Part shown: one piece after another, positions 17,814-26,498 of the stretch
Layout: each line of letters starts with the position of its first letter
How positions within the stretch are numbered: position 1 is the first letter of the stretch
DNA from: Paracoccus sanguinis
Lineage (GTDB): Bacteria; Pseudomonadota; Alphaproteobacteria; Rhodobacterales; Rhodobacteraceae
Reading direction: 5' to 3'
Length of the DNA stretch: 64,000 nt
Assembly (NCBI RefSeq): GCF_900106665.1
Contig: NZ_FNNA01000002.1
Coordinates: forward strand, 62,001-126,000
The notes under the pieces: model-generated
What the model was told of the DNA's origin: nothing
What the model saw: only the letters and a program-made list of their open reading frames with translations
The model's database searches: none
Made by a program: the position numbers and the translations under genes

Positions 17814-18844
17814 CCGAGACGACCGACATCCGCCCGCTGATCGGCCTCGCCGCGTCCCGCCCCCTGACGGGCGAGGAGGCCGAGGCGGCCTTTGGCGCAC
17901 TCTTCGACGGCAAGGCCACCCCGGCGCAGATCGGCGGTCTGCTGATGGCGATGCGGGTGCGCGGCGAGACGGTGGACGAGATCGCCGCCGCCGCCCGCGC
18001 CATGCGCGCCCGGATGCACCGGGTGCGGGCGCCCGAGGGGGCGATGGACATCGTCGGCACCGGCGGCGACGGCAAGGGCACGCTGAACATCTCGACCGCG
18101 ACGGCCTTCGTGGTGGCGGGCGCGGGGGTGGCGGTCGCCAAGCACGGCAACCGCAACCTCAGCTCGAAATCCGGCAGCGCTGACGCGCTGACGCACCTCG
18201 GGCTCGACGTGATGGGCGGCCCGGCCCGGGCGCAGGAGGCGCTCGACGCGGCCGGCATCTGCTTCATGATGGCGCCGATGCACCACCCGGCGATGCGCCA
18301 CGTCGGCCCCGCGCGGACCGAGCTTGGCACGCGGACGGTGTTCAACATCCTCGGGCCGCTGACCAACCCGGCCGGCGTGCGCCGCCAGCTCACCGGGGCG
18401 TTCTCGGCCGACTGGCTGCGCCCGATGGCCGAGACGCTGCGCGACCTCGGCTCGGACGCGGTGTGGCTGGTGCATGGCGGCGACGGCACCGACGAGCTGG
18501 CGATATCGGCCCCCTCGCGGGTGGCGGCGCTCAGGAACGGCGCGGTGACCGAGTTCGAGGTGGCACCCGAGGACGCGGGCCTGCCCGCCCACCCGTTCGA
18601 GGAGATCGTCGGCGGCACCCCGGCTGAGAATGCCGCGGCGCTGAAGGCGCTGCTCGACGGCGCGCCCGGCGCCTACCGCGACGCGGTGCTGCTGAACGCG
18701 GCGGCGGCGCTGCTGGTGGCGGGCCGGGCCGCGGACCTGCGCGAGGGCGCCGCGATGGCGCGCGAGGCGATCGACTCGGGCGCCGCGCGTGACCGGCTGG
18801 CGCGCCTCGCCGCCGTCACCGGCGCGCCGCCGGCCGAGGGCTGA
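17810..18844 (+). CDS. trpD: TrpD, anthranilate phosphoribosyltransferase
   Basis: Transfers the phosphoribosyl group of PRPP to anthranilate. The 344-residue protein has the glycine-rich PRPP motif [47 protein letters not shown] and the DGTDELAIS metal/anthranilate segment. It overlaps trpG by four bases and is clearly co-transcribed and coupled. In most relatives trpC would follow directly; here a YjbR gene and ung are interposed. Confidence 0.96.
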   Translation: MTETTDIRPLIGLAASRPLTGEEAEAAFGALFDGKATPAQIGGLLMAMRVRGETVDEIAAAARAMRARMHRVRAPEGAMDIVGTGGDGKGTLNISTATAFVVAGAGVAVAKHGNRNLSSKSGSADALTHLGLDVMGGPARAQEALDAAGICFMMAPMHHPAMRHVGPARTELGTRTVFNILGPLTNPAGVRRQLTGAFSADWLRPMAETLRDLGSDAVWLVHGGDGTDELAISAPSRVAALRNGAVTEFEVAPEDAGLPAHPFEEIVGGTPAENAAALKALLDGAPGAYRDAVLLNAAAALLVAGRAADLREGAAMAREAIDSGAARDRLARLAAVTGAPPAEG

Positions 18845-18848
18845 GGCC

Positions 18849-19190
18849 ATGACCCGCGCCGAGGTCAACGCGCTCTGCGCCGCGCACCCCGGCGCCGGGG
18901 TCAGCGAGCCCTTCGGCGAGGGCCACGAGGTCTGGAAGGTCGGCGGCAAGATCTTCGCCATCGTCGGGACGTCGACCGGGGCGGTGTCGGTCAAGACCGA
19001 CGGGATCGAGACCGCCGAGCTGCTGATCGAGGCCGGCGTCGCCACCCGCGCGCCCTATCTCCACCGCAGCTGGGTGGCCCTGCCGCTCGACGCCGACCCG
19101 GACGAGCTGCGCCACCGCATCGACGCCAGCTACCGGCTGATCCGCGCCAGCCTGCCGCGGCGGGTGCAGGCCGAGCTGCCGCCGCTCTGA
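18849..19190 (+). CDS. MmcQ/YjbR-family protein
   Basis: A 113-residue protein of the MmcQ/YjbR fold (CyaY-like, proposed DNA binding). The family pattern is CAAHPGAGVSEPFGEGHEVWKVGGKIFAIVG, then VSVKTDG and the closing LHRSWVALPLD and DASYRLIRASLPRR. The biological role is unknown. It starts four bases after the trpD stop and is probably the last gene of the trpGD transcript, as a 262-bp non-coding gap follows. Confidence 0.88.
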   Translation: MTRAEVNALCAAHPGAGVSEPFGEGHEVWKVGGKIFAIVGTSTGAVSVKTDGIETAELLIEAGVATRAPYLHRSWVALPLDADPDELRHRIDASYRLIRASLPRRVQAELPPL

Positions 19191-19452
19191 CGATGCCTGC
19201 CGTCGTTCTGCCGGTCACGGTACTGCAAGCCTTGGCTCTGACCGCGTCGGCTCTGCCGGCAGAGGCTCTTCCTGCCCCCGCTCTGCTCGCGCCGGCTCTG
19301 CCCGCTCCAGCGCTGCGTGCATCGCCCTTCTTAGCCTTGCTTCACTCGCACTTACCCATCAACCCCTTGTCCCTGCCCGCCGGGCCTGTCCCCCAAAGGG
19401 TCAGCCCCCCCACCACCGCCCCTGGGCGCGTCTCACCCGGCCCGCACTGACG

Positions 19453-20112
19453 ATGCCCAGACCCCCCGCCGCCTGGGCTCACCTGCCGTTCTTCGCCGCC
19501 CCTTGGCCCGCGATCCGCGCCCGCCTCGGGGCCGCCCCCTACCTGCCCGGCCCCGACCGCCTCTTCGCCGCGCTCGAGGCGGTCGCCCCGGCCGAGGTGC
19601 GGGTGGTGATCCTCGGGCAAGACCCATACCCCACGCCGGGCCACGCCAACGGCCTCGCCTTCTCGGTCAATCCCGGCGTCCGGCCGCCGCGCTCGCTGGC
19701 CAACATCTTCACCGAACTGGCCGCCGACATCGGACAGGCGCCGCCCTCAGGCGACCTCACCGGCTGGGCGCGACAGGGGGTGCTGCTTCTGAACACCGCG
19801 CTCAGCGTGGCGCCGGGCGCGGCGGGCAGCCATGCGCGCTGGGGCTGGGGGGCGCTCGCGCGGCAGGCGGTGGCCGCGGCGCAGGCGGAACGACCGCTCG
19901 CGTTCGTGCTCTGGGGCGCCCACGCGCAGACGGCGCTGGCCGGCCTGCCGCGGCCCATCGACCTGACCCTCGCCAGCGCCCACCCCTCGCCGCTTTCGGC
20001 GCGGCGCGGGTTCTTCGGCTCGCGCCCCTTCTCGCGGGTCAACGCCTGGCTGACCGCCCGCGGCGAGCCTCCCATCGACTGGTCCGGGGGCGACTGGTCC
20101 GGGGCCGCCTGA
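19453..20112 (+). CDS. ung: Uracil-DNA glycosylase, family 1
   Basis: Removes uracil from DNA to start base-excision repair. The water-activating motif is GQDPYPTPGHANGLAFSV with catalytic Asp57. The leucine-intercalation motif is HPSPLSARRGFFGSRPFS near residues 177-194, and VLLLNTALSV lies between them. The 219-residue length is normal. The motif I variant PTPGHAN replaces the commoner HGPGQAH. The gene lies between the trpGD and trpC blocks and shares no overlap with either. Confidence 0.94.
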   Translation: MPRPPAAWAHLPFFAAPWPAIRARLGAAPYLPGPDRLFAALEAVAPAEVRVVILGQDPYPTPGHANGLAFSVNPGVRPPRSLANIFTELAADIGQAPPSGDLTGWARQGVLLLNTALSVAPGAAGSHARWGWGALARQAVAAAQAERPLAFVLWGAHAQTALAGLPRPIDLTLASAHPSPLSARRGFFGSRPFSRVNAWLTARGEPPIDWSGGDWSGAA

Positions 20113-20153
20113 CCGCCCTTCCGTCCCCCGCCCGGCGCGGCTAGGGTGCCGGC

Positions 20154-20945
20154 ATGGACATTCTCGACCGCATCAAGACCTACAAGCTCGACGAAATCGC
20201 CGCCGCCCGCGCCGCCCGCCCGCTGGCCGAGGTCGAGGCCGCCGCCCGCGCCGCCCCCCCGGTGCGGGGCTTCGCCGCAGCACTCGACCGCGCCGCCGCG
20301 ACCGGCCCGGCGCTGATCGCCGAGATCAAGAAGGCCAGTCCCTCCAAGGGCCTGATCCGCCCGGACTTCGACCCGCCCGCGCTCGCCCGCGCCTATGAGG
20401 CCGGGGGCGCCGCCTGCCTGTCGGTGCTGACCGACGCGCCGTCCTTCCAGGGGGCGCCCGAGTTCCTCACCGCCGCCCGCGCGGCCTGCACCCTGCCGGT
20501 GCTGCGCAAGGATTTCCTCTATGACCCCTATCAGGTCGCCGAGGCCCGCGCCTGGGGCGCCGACTGCATCCTGATCATCATGGCCTCGGTCGATGACACC
20601 CTGGCCGCCGAGCTCGAGGACGCCGCCCGGCACTGGGGCATCGACGCGCTGATCGAGGTCCACGACGCGCCTGAGATGGAGCGGGCGCTACGTCTGCGCT
20701 CGCCACTGATCGGGGTGAACAACCGCAATCTCAAGACCTTCCACGTCGATCTTGAGACGACGCTTCAACTCGCGCCGATGCTGCCATCCGACCGCCAGCT
20801 TGTCTGCGAAAGCGGCCTCTTCACCCACGCCGACCTCGCCCGGATGATGGACGCCGGCATCCGCCGCTTCCTCATCGGCGAAAGCCTGATGCGGCAGGAC
20901 GACGTGACCGCCGCGACCCGCACCATCCTCGGGGGCGATGCATGA
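20154..20945 (+). CDS. trpC: TrpC, indole-3-glycerol phosphate synthase
   Basis: Converts 1-(2-carboxyphenylamino)-deoxyribulose phosphate to indole glycerol phosphate. A complete 263-residue TIM barrel with the key motifs [17 protein letters not shown] (catalytic Lys), [15 protein letters not shown] (Lys), DALIEVHD (Glu), [10 protein letters not shown] and CESGLF. It is stand-alone, not fused to TrpF. It overlaps moaC by four bases, giving the trpC-moaC-moeA block known from Rhodobacterales. Confidence 0.96.
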   Translation: MDILDRIKTYKLDEIAAARAARPLAEVEAAARAAPPVRGFAAALDRAAATGPALIAEIKKASPSKGLIRPDFDPPALARAYEAGGAACLSVLTDAPSFQGAPEFLTAARAACTLPVLRKDFLYDPYQVAEARAWGADCILIIMASVDDTLAAELEDAARHWGIDALIEVHDAPEMERALRLRSPLIGVNNRNLKTFHVDLETTLQLAPMLPSDRQLVCESGLFTHADLARMMDAGIRRFLIGESLMRQDDVTAATRTILGGDA

Positions 20946-21436
20946 CGCTCACCCATTTCGACGCCGCCGGACAGGCGCACATGGTCGACGTCTCGGGCAA
21001 GGCCCCCACCCAGCGCGAGGCGGTGGCCGAAGCGGCCGTGGTCATGGCCCCCGAGACGCTGGCGCTGGCCACCGGCGGCGCCGCCAAGGGCGACGTGCTG
21101 GGCGTCGCGCGCCTCGCCGGGATCATGGGCGCCAAGCGCACCGCCGAGCTGATCCCGCTCTGCCACCCCCTCCCGCTCCACAAGGTGGCGGTCGAGCTGG
21201 TGCCCGACCCCGCCCTGCCCGGCGTGCGGATCACCGCGACCGCCCGCACCACCGGCCGCACCGGCGTCGAGATGGAGGCGCTGACCGCCGCCACCGTCGC
21301 CGCGCTGACCGTCTATGACATGCTCAAGGCGGCGCAGAAGGACATGCGGATCGAGGGGGTGCGGCTGCTCTCGAAGACCGGCGGCAAGTCCGGCAGCTTC
21401 CACGCGCCCGACACCGGCCCCGGGGCCGCGCCGTGA
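20942..21436 (+). CDS. moaC: MoaC, cyclic pyranopterin monophosphate synthase
   Basis: Second enzyme of molybdenum-cofactor synthesis; it rearranges 3',8-cyclo-GTP into cyclic pyranopterin phosphate. The 164-residue protein shows [16 protein letters not shown], the [20 protein letters not shown] motif with the catalytic Lys and His, [20 protein letters not shown], and KDM near the C-terminus with GGKSG. It overlaps trpC and moeA by four bases on each side. moaA is not in the window. Confidence 0.96.
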   Translation: MTLTHFDAAGQAHMVDVSGKAPTQREAVAEAAVVMAPETLALATGGAAKGDVLGVARLAGIMGAKRTAELIPLCHPLPLHKVAVELVPDPALPGVRITATARTTGRTGVEMEALTAATVAALTVYDMLKAAQKDMRIEGVRLLSKTGGKSGSFHAPDTGPGAAP

Positions 21437-22620
21437 GCCTGCTGACGGTCGAGGACGCGCTGGCGCTGGTACTGGGCCTCGCCCCCGCACCGCAGGCCGA
21501 GGACGTCGACCTCAGCGACGCCGGAGGCCGGGTGCTGCTTTCGGACGCTGTGGCGCGGATCACCCAGCCGCCGTTCGATTCCGCCGCGATGGACGGCTAT
21601 GCCCTGCGCGCCGCCGACCTGCCCGGCCCGCTGCCGGTGGTGGGCGAGGCCGCCGCCGGGCGCGCCCTCGCCGCCCCGCTCGCCCCCGGCACCGCGGCGC
21701 GGATCTTCACCGGGGCGCCGGTGCCCGCGGGCGCCGACATCGTGGTGATGCAGGAACACGCCCGGCGCGAGGGCGACCGCGTCACCATCGCCTCAGCCCC
21801 CGGCCACGACAACATCCGCCGCCGCGGCAGCGACTTCGCCGAGGGCGACCGCCTCGCCGCCGGGCGGCGGCTGTCGGCCGCCGACATCGGCCTGCTGGCG
21901 GCGATGAACGTGCCGCGCGTTACCGTCGGGCGCGCCCCGGTCGTCGCGGTCCTCGCCGGCGGCGACGAGCTGGTGCGCCCGGGCGAGGCCCCCGGCCCCG
22001 GCCAGATCGTCAGCTCGAACGACCTCGCCATCGCGGCGCTGGTGGCGGCCGCGGGCGGCGTGCCCCGCATCCTGCCGCTGGCCCGCGACAGCGAGGCCTC
22101 GCTGCGCGCAGGCTTTGCCGCGGCGGAGGGGTCGGACCTGCTGGTGACCATCGGCGGCGCCTCGGTGGGCGACCACGACCTGATCGGCCGCGTCGCTGCC
22201 GATCTGGGGATGGCGCGCGCCTTCCACCGCATCGCCATGCGGCCGGGCAAGCCGCTCATGGCGGGCCGGCTGGGCGACATGGCGCTGCTGGGCCTGCCCG
22301 GCAACCCGGTCTCGGCCATCGTCACCGCGATCCTGTTCCTGCAGCCGCTGGTGCGGCGGATGCAGGGCGACGCCACGCCCGTCCCGCCCCTGCGCCACGG
22401 CCGGCTGGGCCGTGCCCTCGGGCCCGAGGGCGACCGCCAGCACTATCAGCGCGCGACGCTCTCGGACGGTCCCGACGGGGTGATCGTGACGCCGTTCCCC
22501 GACCAGGATTCGGCGCGGCTGTCGCTCATGGCCGAGGCGCAGGCGCTGCTGGTCCGCGCCCCCGGCGATCCGGCCCGCGAGGCGGGCGCGCCGGTCGCCT
22601 ATATTCCGCTGCCGCGTTAA
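21433..22620 (+). CDS. moeA: MoeA, molybdopterin molybdenumtransferase
   Basis: Inserts molybdate into adenylated molybdopterin. The 395-residue protein has the MoeA N-terminal domain ([22 protein letters not shown]), [19 protein letters not shown], and the MogA-like domain with [39 protein letters not shown] and [13 protein letters not shown]. The start is a GTG in a four-base GTGA overlap with the moaC stop. It precedes lexA but is separated from it by a 100-bp regulated promoter region. Confidence 0.95.
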   Translation: MSLLTVEDALALVLGLAPAPQAEDVDLSDAGGRVLLSDAVARITQPPFDSAAMDGYALRAADLPGPLPVVGEAAAGRALAAPLAPGTAARIFTGAPVPAGADIVVMQEHARREGDRVTIASAPGHDNIRRRGSDFAEGDRLAAGRRLSAADIGLLAAMNVPRVTVGRAPVVAVLAGGDELVRPGEAPGPGQIVSSNDLAIAALVAAAGGVPRILPLARDSEASLRAGFAAAEGSDLLVTIGGASVGDHDLIGRVAADLGMARAFHRIAMRPGKPLMAGRLGDMALLGLPGNPVSAIVTAILFLQPLVRRMQGDATPVPPLRHGRLGRALGPEGDRQHYQRATLSDGPDGVIVTPFPDQDSARLSLMAEAQALLVRAPGDPAREAGAPVAYIPLPR

Positions 22621-22649
22621 CCGATCCTTCATGCGAATCGGCTTATCCG

Positions 22650-22678
22650 TTGACCTGAAAGGTGAACGGGTCTAGAAC
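22650..22678 (+). promoter_or_regulatory. Predicted lexA promoter
   Basis: TTGACC (22650-22655), a 17-bp spacer and TAGAAC (22673-22678) fit a sigma-70-type promoter. The -10 region lies inside the SOS box array, so LexA binding would block RNA polymerase. The transcription start was not seen directly. Confidence 0.55.
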
Positions 22679-22689
22679 ATTGGATGAAC
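22664..22689 (+). promoter_or_regulatory. Tandem SOS box (three GAAC half-sites at 11-bp spacing) upstream of lexA
   Basis: GAAC (22664), seven bases, GAAC (22675), seven bases, GAAC (22686). This is the complement of the alphaproteobacterial LexA operator GTTC-N7-GTTC. The sites start 57 bp upstream of the lexA ATG and overlap the predicted -10 element, the classical layout for LexA autoregulation. Three half-sites at exact spacing make two overlapping boxes. Confidence 0.85.
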
Positions 22690-22720
22690 ACGGCAGCCGA
22701 ATGCGGGGGACGGGCCGACC

Positions 22721-23446
22721 ATGCTGACGAGAAAACAGATCGAGCTGCTCGACTTCATCCAGACGCGGATGGCCCGCGACGGGGTGCCGCCGTCGTTCGA
22801 CGAAATGAAACTGGCGCTGGACCTGCGCTCGAAATCGGGGATCCATCGGCTCGTGACTGCCCTCGAGGAACGCGGCTTCATCCGCCGTCTGCCCCATCGC
22901 GCCCGCGCGCTGGAAATCGTCCGCCTGCCCGACGCGCTGCTGCGCGACGAGGGTGAGGGGGCCGAGGGCACCGCGCCGGGCTTCGCCCCGCGGGTGATCG
23001 ACGGTGACCGTCGCGCGAGCATCGGCCGCCCGCGCGGCGCCATGGACATCGTCGACAGCCCTGCGGTCGAGTTGCCGGTGATGGGCCGCATCGCCGCCGG
23101 TGTCCCGATCGAGGCGATCTCGGAAGTCTCGCACCACATCGCCGTGCCCGGCTCGATGCTGACCGGGCGCGAGCATCACTACGCGCTCGAGGTGCGCGGC
23201 GATTCGATGATCGAGGCGGGGATCAACGACGGCGACGTGGTGGTGATCCGCGAGCAGGACACGGCCGAGAACGGCGACATCATCGTGGCGCTGGTCGAGG
23301 GCGCCGAGGCGACGCTCAAGCGCTATCGCCGCAAGGGCGGTATGATCGCGCTCGAGGCGGCCAACCCGGCCTACGAGACCCGGATGCTGCCCGAGGACAA
23401 GGTGAAGGTGCAGGGCCGGCTGGTGGGGTTGATCCGCAGCTATTGA
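22721..23446 (+). CDS. lexA: LexA repressor (alphaproteobacterial type)
   Basis: Represses SOS genes and self-cleaves when RecA is activated. The N-terminal winged helix-turn-helix covers residues 1-65 ([48 protein letters not shown]). The linker is longer than in E. coli. The Ala126-Gly127 cleavage site lies in [10 protein letters not shown]. The protease dyad is Ser162 ([13 protein letters not shown]) and Lys200 ([12 protein letters not shown]). The 241-residue length fits the alphaproteobacterial form. SOS boxes lie directly upstream. The usual rhodobacteral neighbour comEC is missing; hemC follows in the opposite orientation. Confidence 0.97.
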   Translation: MLTRKQIELLDFIQTRMARDGVPPSFDEMKLALDLRSKSGIHRLVTALEERGFIRRLPHRARALEIVRLPDALLRDEGEGAEGTAPGFAPRVIDGDRRASIGRPRGAMDIVDSPAVELPVMGRIAAGVPIEAISEVSHHIAVPGSMLTGREHHYALEVRGDSMIEAGINDGDVVVIREQDTAENGDIIVALVEGAEATLKRYRRKGGMIALEAANPAYETRMLPEDKVKVQGRLVGLIRSY

Positions 23447-23611
23447 GGCGGTTTCAGTTGCCGTGACGCAGCTGTTTGGACGCGGGCGCTATCTGACCGT
23501 AAGGCTGGCGAAGGAGGCGCGTTCGCCAGGTTAGGCGCCGTCAACCTCCCGCTTGCCGGCCAGTTTCCCAATTGAGAGTTCGGCCTCGCTCGGCGTGCGT
23601 TCTCAACCGCC

Positions 23612-24589
23612 TCAACGGAGCGGCGGCGACCCGCGATCGGGTGAAATGCCACTCAGCTCGAGGAACGCAGGCGGCGCCCGACCCAGTAGTTCCTCGGCCA
23701 GATCGCGGCCCATCGCCACGCCATCCGAGGACGAGCCGGCCCGCGTGCCGGTGATCGAGATCGACCCGTCGGGCAGCAGGATCTCGCCCCGCAGCATCAG
23801 CCGGTCGCCGTCGAGTTCGGCAAGCCCCGCGATGGGGGTCTCGCACGATCCGTCGAGCCGACGCAGAAAGGCGCGCTCGGCCTCGACCCGCAGCGTCGTC
23901 GACTGGTCCGAGATCGCCGCCAGCAGCGCCCCGGCCCGTGCGTCGTCCGCCCGCCGCTCGACGCCGATGGCGCCCTGCGCCACGGCGGGCAGCATCTCCT
24001 CGGGCGGGATGCGGCTTTTCACCACATCCAGCATCCCCAGCCGGGTCAGCCCCGCCATGGCGAGAAACGTCGCCTCGGCCACCCCTTCGGCGAGCTTGCG
24101 CATCCGAGTCTGGACGTTCCCCCGGAACTCGACCAACGCCAGGTCGGGCCGCCGGTGCGCCAGCTGCGCGCGCCGCCGCAGGCTCGACGAGCCGACGACC
24201 GTCCCCGCCGGCAGCGCCGAAATCGAGTCCCACCGCGCGCTCACGAATGCGTCGCGCACATCCTCGCGCGGGAGGTAGCAGTCGATCACCAGCCCGTCCG
24301 GCTGCAGCACCGGCATGTCCTTCATCGAGTGCACCGCGATGTCGATCCGCGCATCGAGCAGCGCGTCCTCGATCTCGCGGGTGAAGAGCCCCTTGCCGCC
24401 GATCTCGCGCAGCGGCCGGTCGAGCACCCGGTCACCGGTCGTCTTGATGACAACGATTTCGAAGGCGTTGGCGGGCAATCCGTGCGCAGCGGCAAGCCGT
24501 TCGCGCGTCTCATGGGCCTGCGCCAGCGCGAGCGCCGAGCCGCGGGTGCCGATCCTCAACGGCGCATCGGGAGTGGGATGGTCCATCAT
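23612..24589 (-). CDS. hemC: HemC, hydroxymethylbilane synthase
   Basis: Assembles four porphobilinogens into hydroxymethylbilane for haem and bacteriochlorophyll synthesis. The 325-residue protein has the start IGTRGSALALAQA, the catalytic Asp91 in VHSMKDMP, the arginine-rich substrate loop SSSLRRRAQL and the dipyrromethane cofactor attachment Cys249 in DGSCETPIAG. Two adjacent ATG codons at 24589 and 24586 are equivalent starts. hemC converges on lexA over a 165-bp gap with no clear terminator. Upstream is a long gene-free tract instead of the tsaD or hemE genes commonly near hemC. Confidence 0.96.
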   Translation of the reverse strand: MMDHPTPDAPLRIGTRGSALALAQAHETRERLAAAHGLPANAFEIVVIKTTGDRVLDRPLREIGGKGLFTREIEDALLDARIDIAVHSMKDMPVLQPDGLVIDCYLPREDVRDAFVSARWDSISALPAGTVVGSSSLRRRAQLAHRRPDLALVEFRGNVQTRMRKLAEGVAEATFLAMAGLTRLGMLDVVKSRIPPEEMLPAVAQGAIGVERRADDARAGALLAAISDQSTTLRVEAERAFLRRLDGSCETPIAGLAELDGDRLMLRGEILLPDGSISITGTRAGSSSDGVAMGRDLAEELLGRAPPAFLELSGISPDRGSPPLR

Positions 24590-25340
24590 GGCCGCGGGTT
24601 ACCCCCGCCCGACGCGGTTGACAACCGCCGAGGTGCGGGGAGGGGGGTGGAGAGTGCGCTGAGGGAAAACTACGAGCCCACAACTAAGTCATTAGCGCAC
24701 CAAACTGGCCGACCGCGTTCAGCGGGGCAGCGAGACGCTCCCCTAGTGGCGGCTGAAGGATTGTAGCCGTCTCGCCAGGTTACCCTATGTCAACATGCTC
24801 AAACTGCCCGCGCGGTCGATGATCGGCATGGTAACCATACCGGGCTAACTAAATGGGCAGACCCTCCTGGTGAGCGGCCGCGTTCGCCGCGAGGACAGCC
24901 GTCTGCCGACCTGAAAGCTGCCTGACGACTGCTCCAGTCAGCCGCAGCCAATCCGCGGGGAAGCATAAGCGGCCTAACGATCCGGTCGGTTCGACACCCT
25001 AACCAATCCTTGGCGAGCCGCCTGTGAGTCCACAATCGTGAGCCAGCGAGTGTTTCCAACGGGCGGCGACAAACAGGGCTCCCTGACGGTTCCGCCGCTA
25101 GGTCGATAGACCGAGAGGAAAGCACGGCGGCGGACGGAGCCCGCTTTGCAAGTCCGCAAAGTCTAGCAATTCTGCGTCAGCACCAGCGTGCAATCACCCA
25201 TCGAACTGACCACCGCGAGTGAAGTGCCCGACGGGCGATACTGCTTAGATGTTCTGATGACTTGCTCCGCAAAAGCTCCCCACGCCAAAACCGCCGGCCA
25301 ACGACCGCTCTCTACCCGCTCGCTACCCGACCCCATTCCC
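24590..25340. other. Gene-free tract of about 750 bp with lower GC
   Basis: No frame here shows domain signatures, coding-like composition or a ribosome site. The longest frame (minus, 24799-25125) is Arg/Ser/Pro-rich with no recognisable family. By eye the GC content is clearly lower than that of neighbouring genes, and stop codons occur in all frames. I saw no tRNA, no RNase P or tmRNA signature, and no long inverted repeat. The first 100 bp must hold the hemC promoter. The rest may be decayed sequence or an unrecognised RNA. Confidence 0.55.
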
Positions 25341-26363
25341 TCACCCCGCGCAGATCTGCTGGAGCTGCACCCATTCTCCCTCGCTCATCAGCGGCTCGGG
25401 CGGCGCGCTGGTGCGGAAGGGGTCGGCCTCGATCAGGCTGAGGACTGTCTCGCCGCTGGGGTCCAGTGAGCGGGCATAGGGCTGGCTCGGGACGCCGGCG
25501 GTCTCCAGCCGGGACAGCAGCGCCTCGTCATCGGGGCGAGGCGAGGGGGCGAGGAGCCGCGCCGCGCCCTGACCGGCGACTGCCGTCTCGGGCAGCGCGC
25601 CGGTGACGAGCATCTCGACGGCCGCGCGAAGCCCGGCGGTGTGGATGACCTCGCCGAGCGGATCGGACGCCCCTGCGGCGACGTCGGCGGCAAGGACGTG
25701 TCCGGCCGCGACCTCGGGCCCCGGGGCGCCGGCGATCATGTCGTCGCCGATCACCACGATCCGGCCCGGCAGAGCGCGGGCGCCGCGGAGGGTGGCGGGC
25801 AGCACGACGATCCGCCCGCCCGGCCCGAGCAGCCGCGCCGACAGCCGGTCGAGCACGGCCGCGCCGGCCGCCCGGTCGCAGGGCTGACCGGCCGTCCGAC
25901 TCATGTCGGACAAAAGCTCCATCCCGACCGCGGTGCGTTGGGCGGGCGGCGCAATCCGGGCGGCGTGGGCCATGACGGCGCCGGGCAGCCAGATCACCGC
26001 CGCCAGCGCCAGCGCGCCGAGGGCCGACCAGATCAATGCTCCGCGCAGCCGGCCGGGGCGTGGGCGGCTGGCGAGGATCGCGGTGTGGACGCGCCCGATC
26101 GCCTCGACCATCAGGCGGTCGTCGATCTCGACCACCTCGTCCTGGGCGGCGTCTCCGGGGGCGAAGATGGCGGGCATCTGGCCGGGGTTGAGGCGGGTGA
26201 CGGCGGGCAGCGACCAGTGCGACAGCGGCTCTTCCGAGCGCGGATCGCGCAGGATCAGCGAGGCGTCGCCGAAGGACACGACGATGTCGCGCAGCCGGGC
26301 GCCGGGCGCGGCCCTCCAGACACCCGGCGCCTCGAGCCGCTCGAACTGGGTCAGTGCGGTCAC
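25341..26363 (-). CDS. Conserved rhodobacteral membrane protein, function unknown
   Basis: A 340-residue protein opening with a GTG (VTALTQFERLEAPGVWRAAPGARLRDIVVSFGDASL). The first 110 residues look like a soluble domain that begins with a QFERLE...GVWR pattern. One transmembrane helix follows at about residues 108-130 (LIWSALGALALAAVIWLPGAV). The C-terminal part (RIVVLPATLRGARALPGRIVVIGDDMIAG) recalls the face of M48-type peptidases but shows no HExxH, so it would be inactive as such. I recall similar hypothetical proteins widely in Rhodobacteraceae but no function. Conserved closing motif GETVLSLIEADPF. Confidence 0.75.
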   Translation of the reverse strand: MTALTQFERLEAPGVWRAAPGARLRDIVVSFGDASLILRDPRSEEPLSHWSLPAVTRLNPGQMPAIFAPGDAAQDEVVEIDDRLMVEAIGRVHTAILASRPRPGRLRGALIWSALGALALAAVIWLPGAVMAHAARIAPPAQRTAVGMELLSDMSRTAGQPCDRAAGAAVLDRLSARLLGPGGRIVVLPATLRGARALPGRIVVIGDDMIAGAPGPEVAAGHVLAADVAAGASDPLGEVIHTAGLRAAVEMLVTGALPETAVAGQGAARLLAPSPRPDDEALLSRLETAGVPSQPYARSLDPSGETVLSLIEADPFRTSAPPEPLMSEGEWVQLQQICAG

Positions 26364-26498
26364 GTTGCGGGCACGCCCCTGCTGCAGATTGACTGAAACG
26401 ATTGTGGCGATCCTGATCGTCGCGTCCAGTCCCCGCGCGAACGGGGGGCTGCGGCAGACAGCATCGGACGTGCGGCGAGCCCCGACCCCGCGTCTGGC

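Noticed and set aside
19193..19450. An 85-residue Ala/Leu/Pro-rich frame between the YjbR gene and ung
   Set aside because: It is low complexity with repeated ALPAPAL-like units, has no ribosome site and no family. It is more likely decayed or simple-sequence spacer, though the repetition is odd.
24799..25125. A 108-residue frame on the minus strand upstream of hemC
   Set aside because: No domain, no ribosome site, and composition (Arg, Ser, Pro) unlike the real genes nearby; it lies in the low-GC gene-free tract.
25110..25165. GAGAGGAAAGCACGGC stretch recalling the RNase P RNA start
   Set aside because: The following conserved helices and the ACAGAA-type motif are not found, and the length of the tract does not fit.
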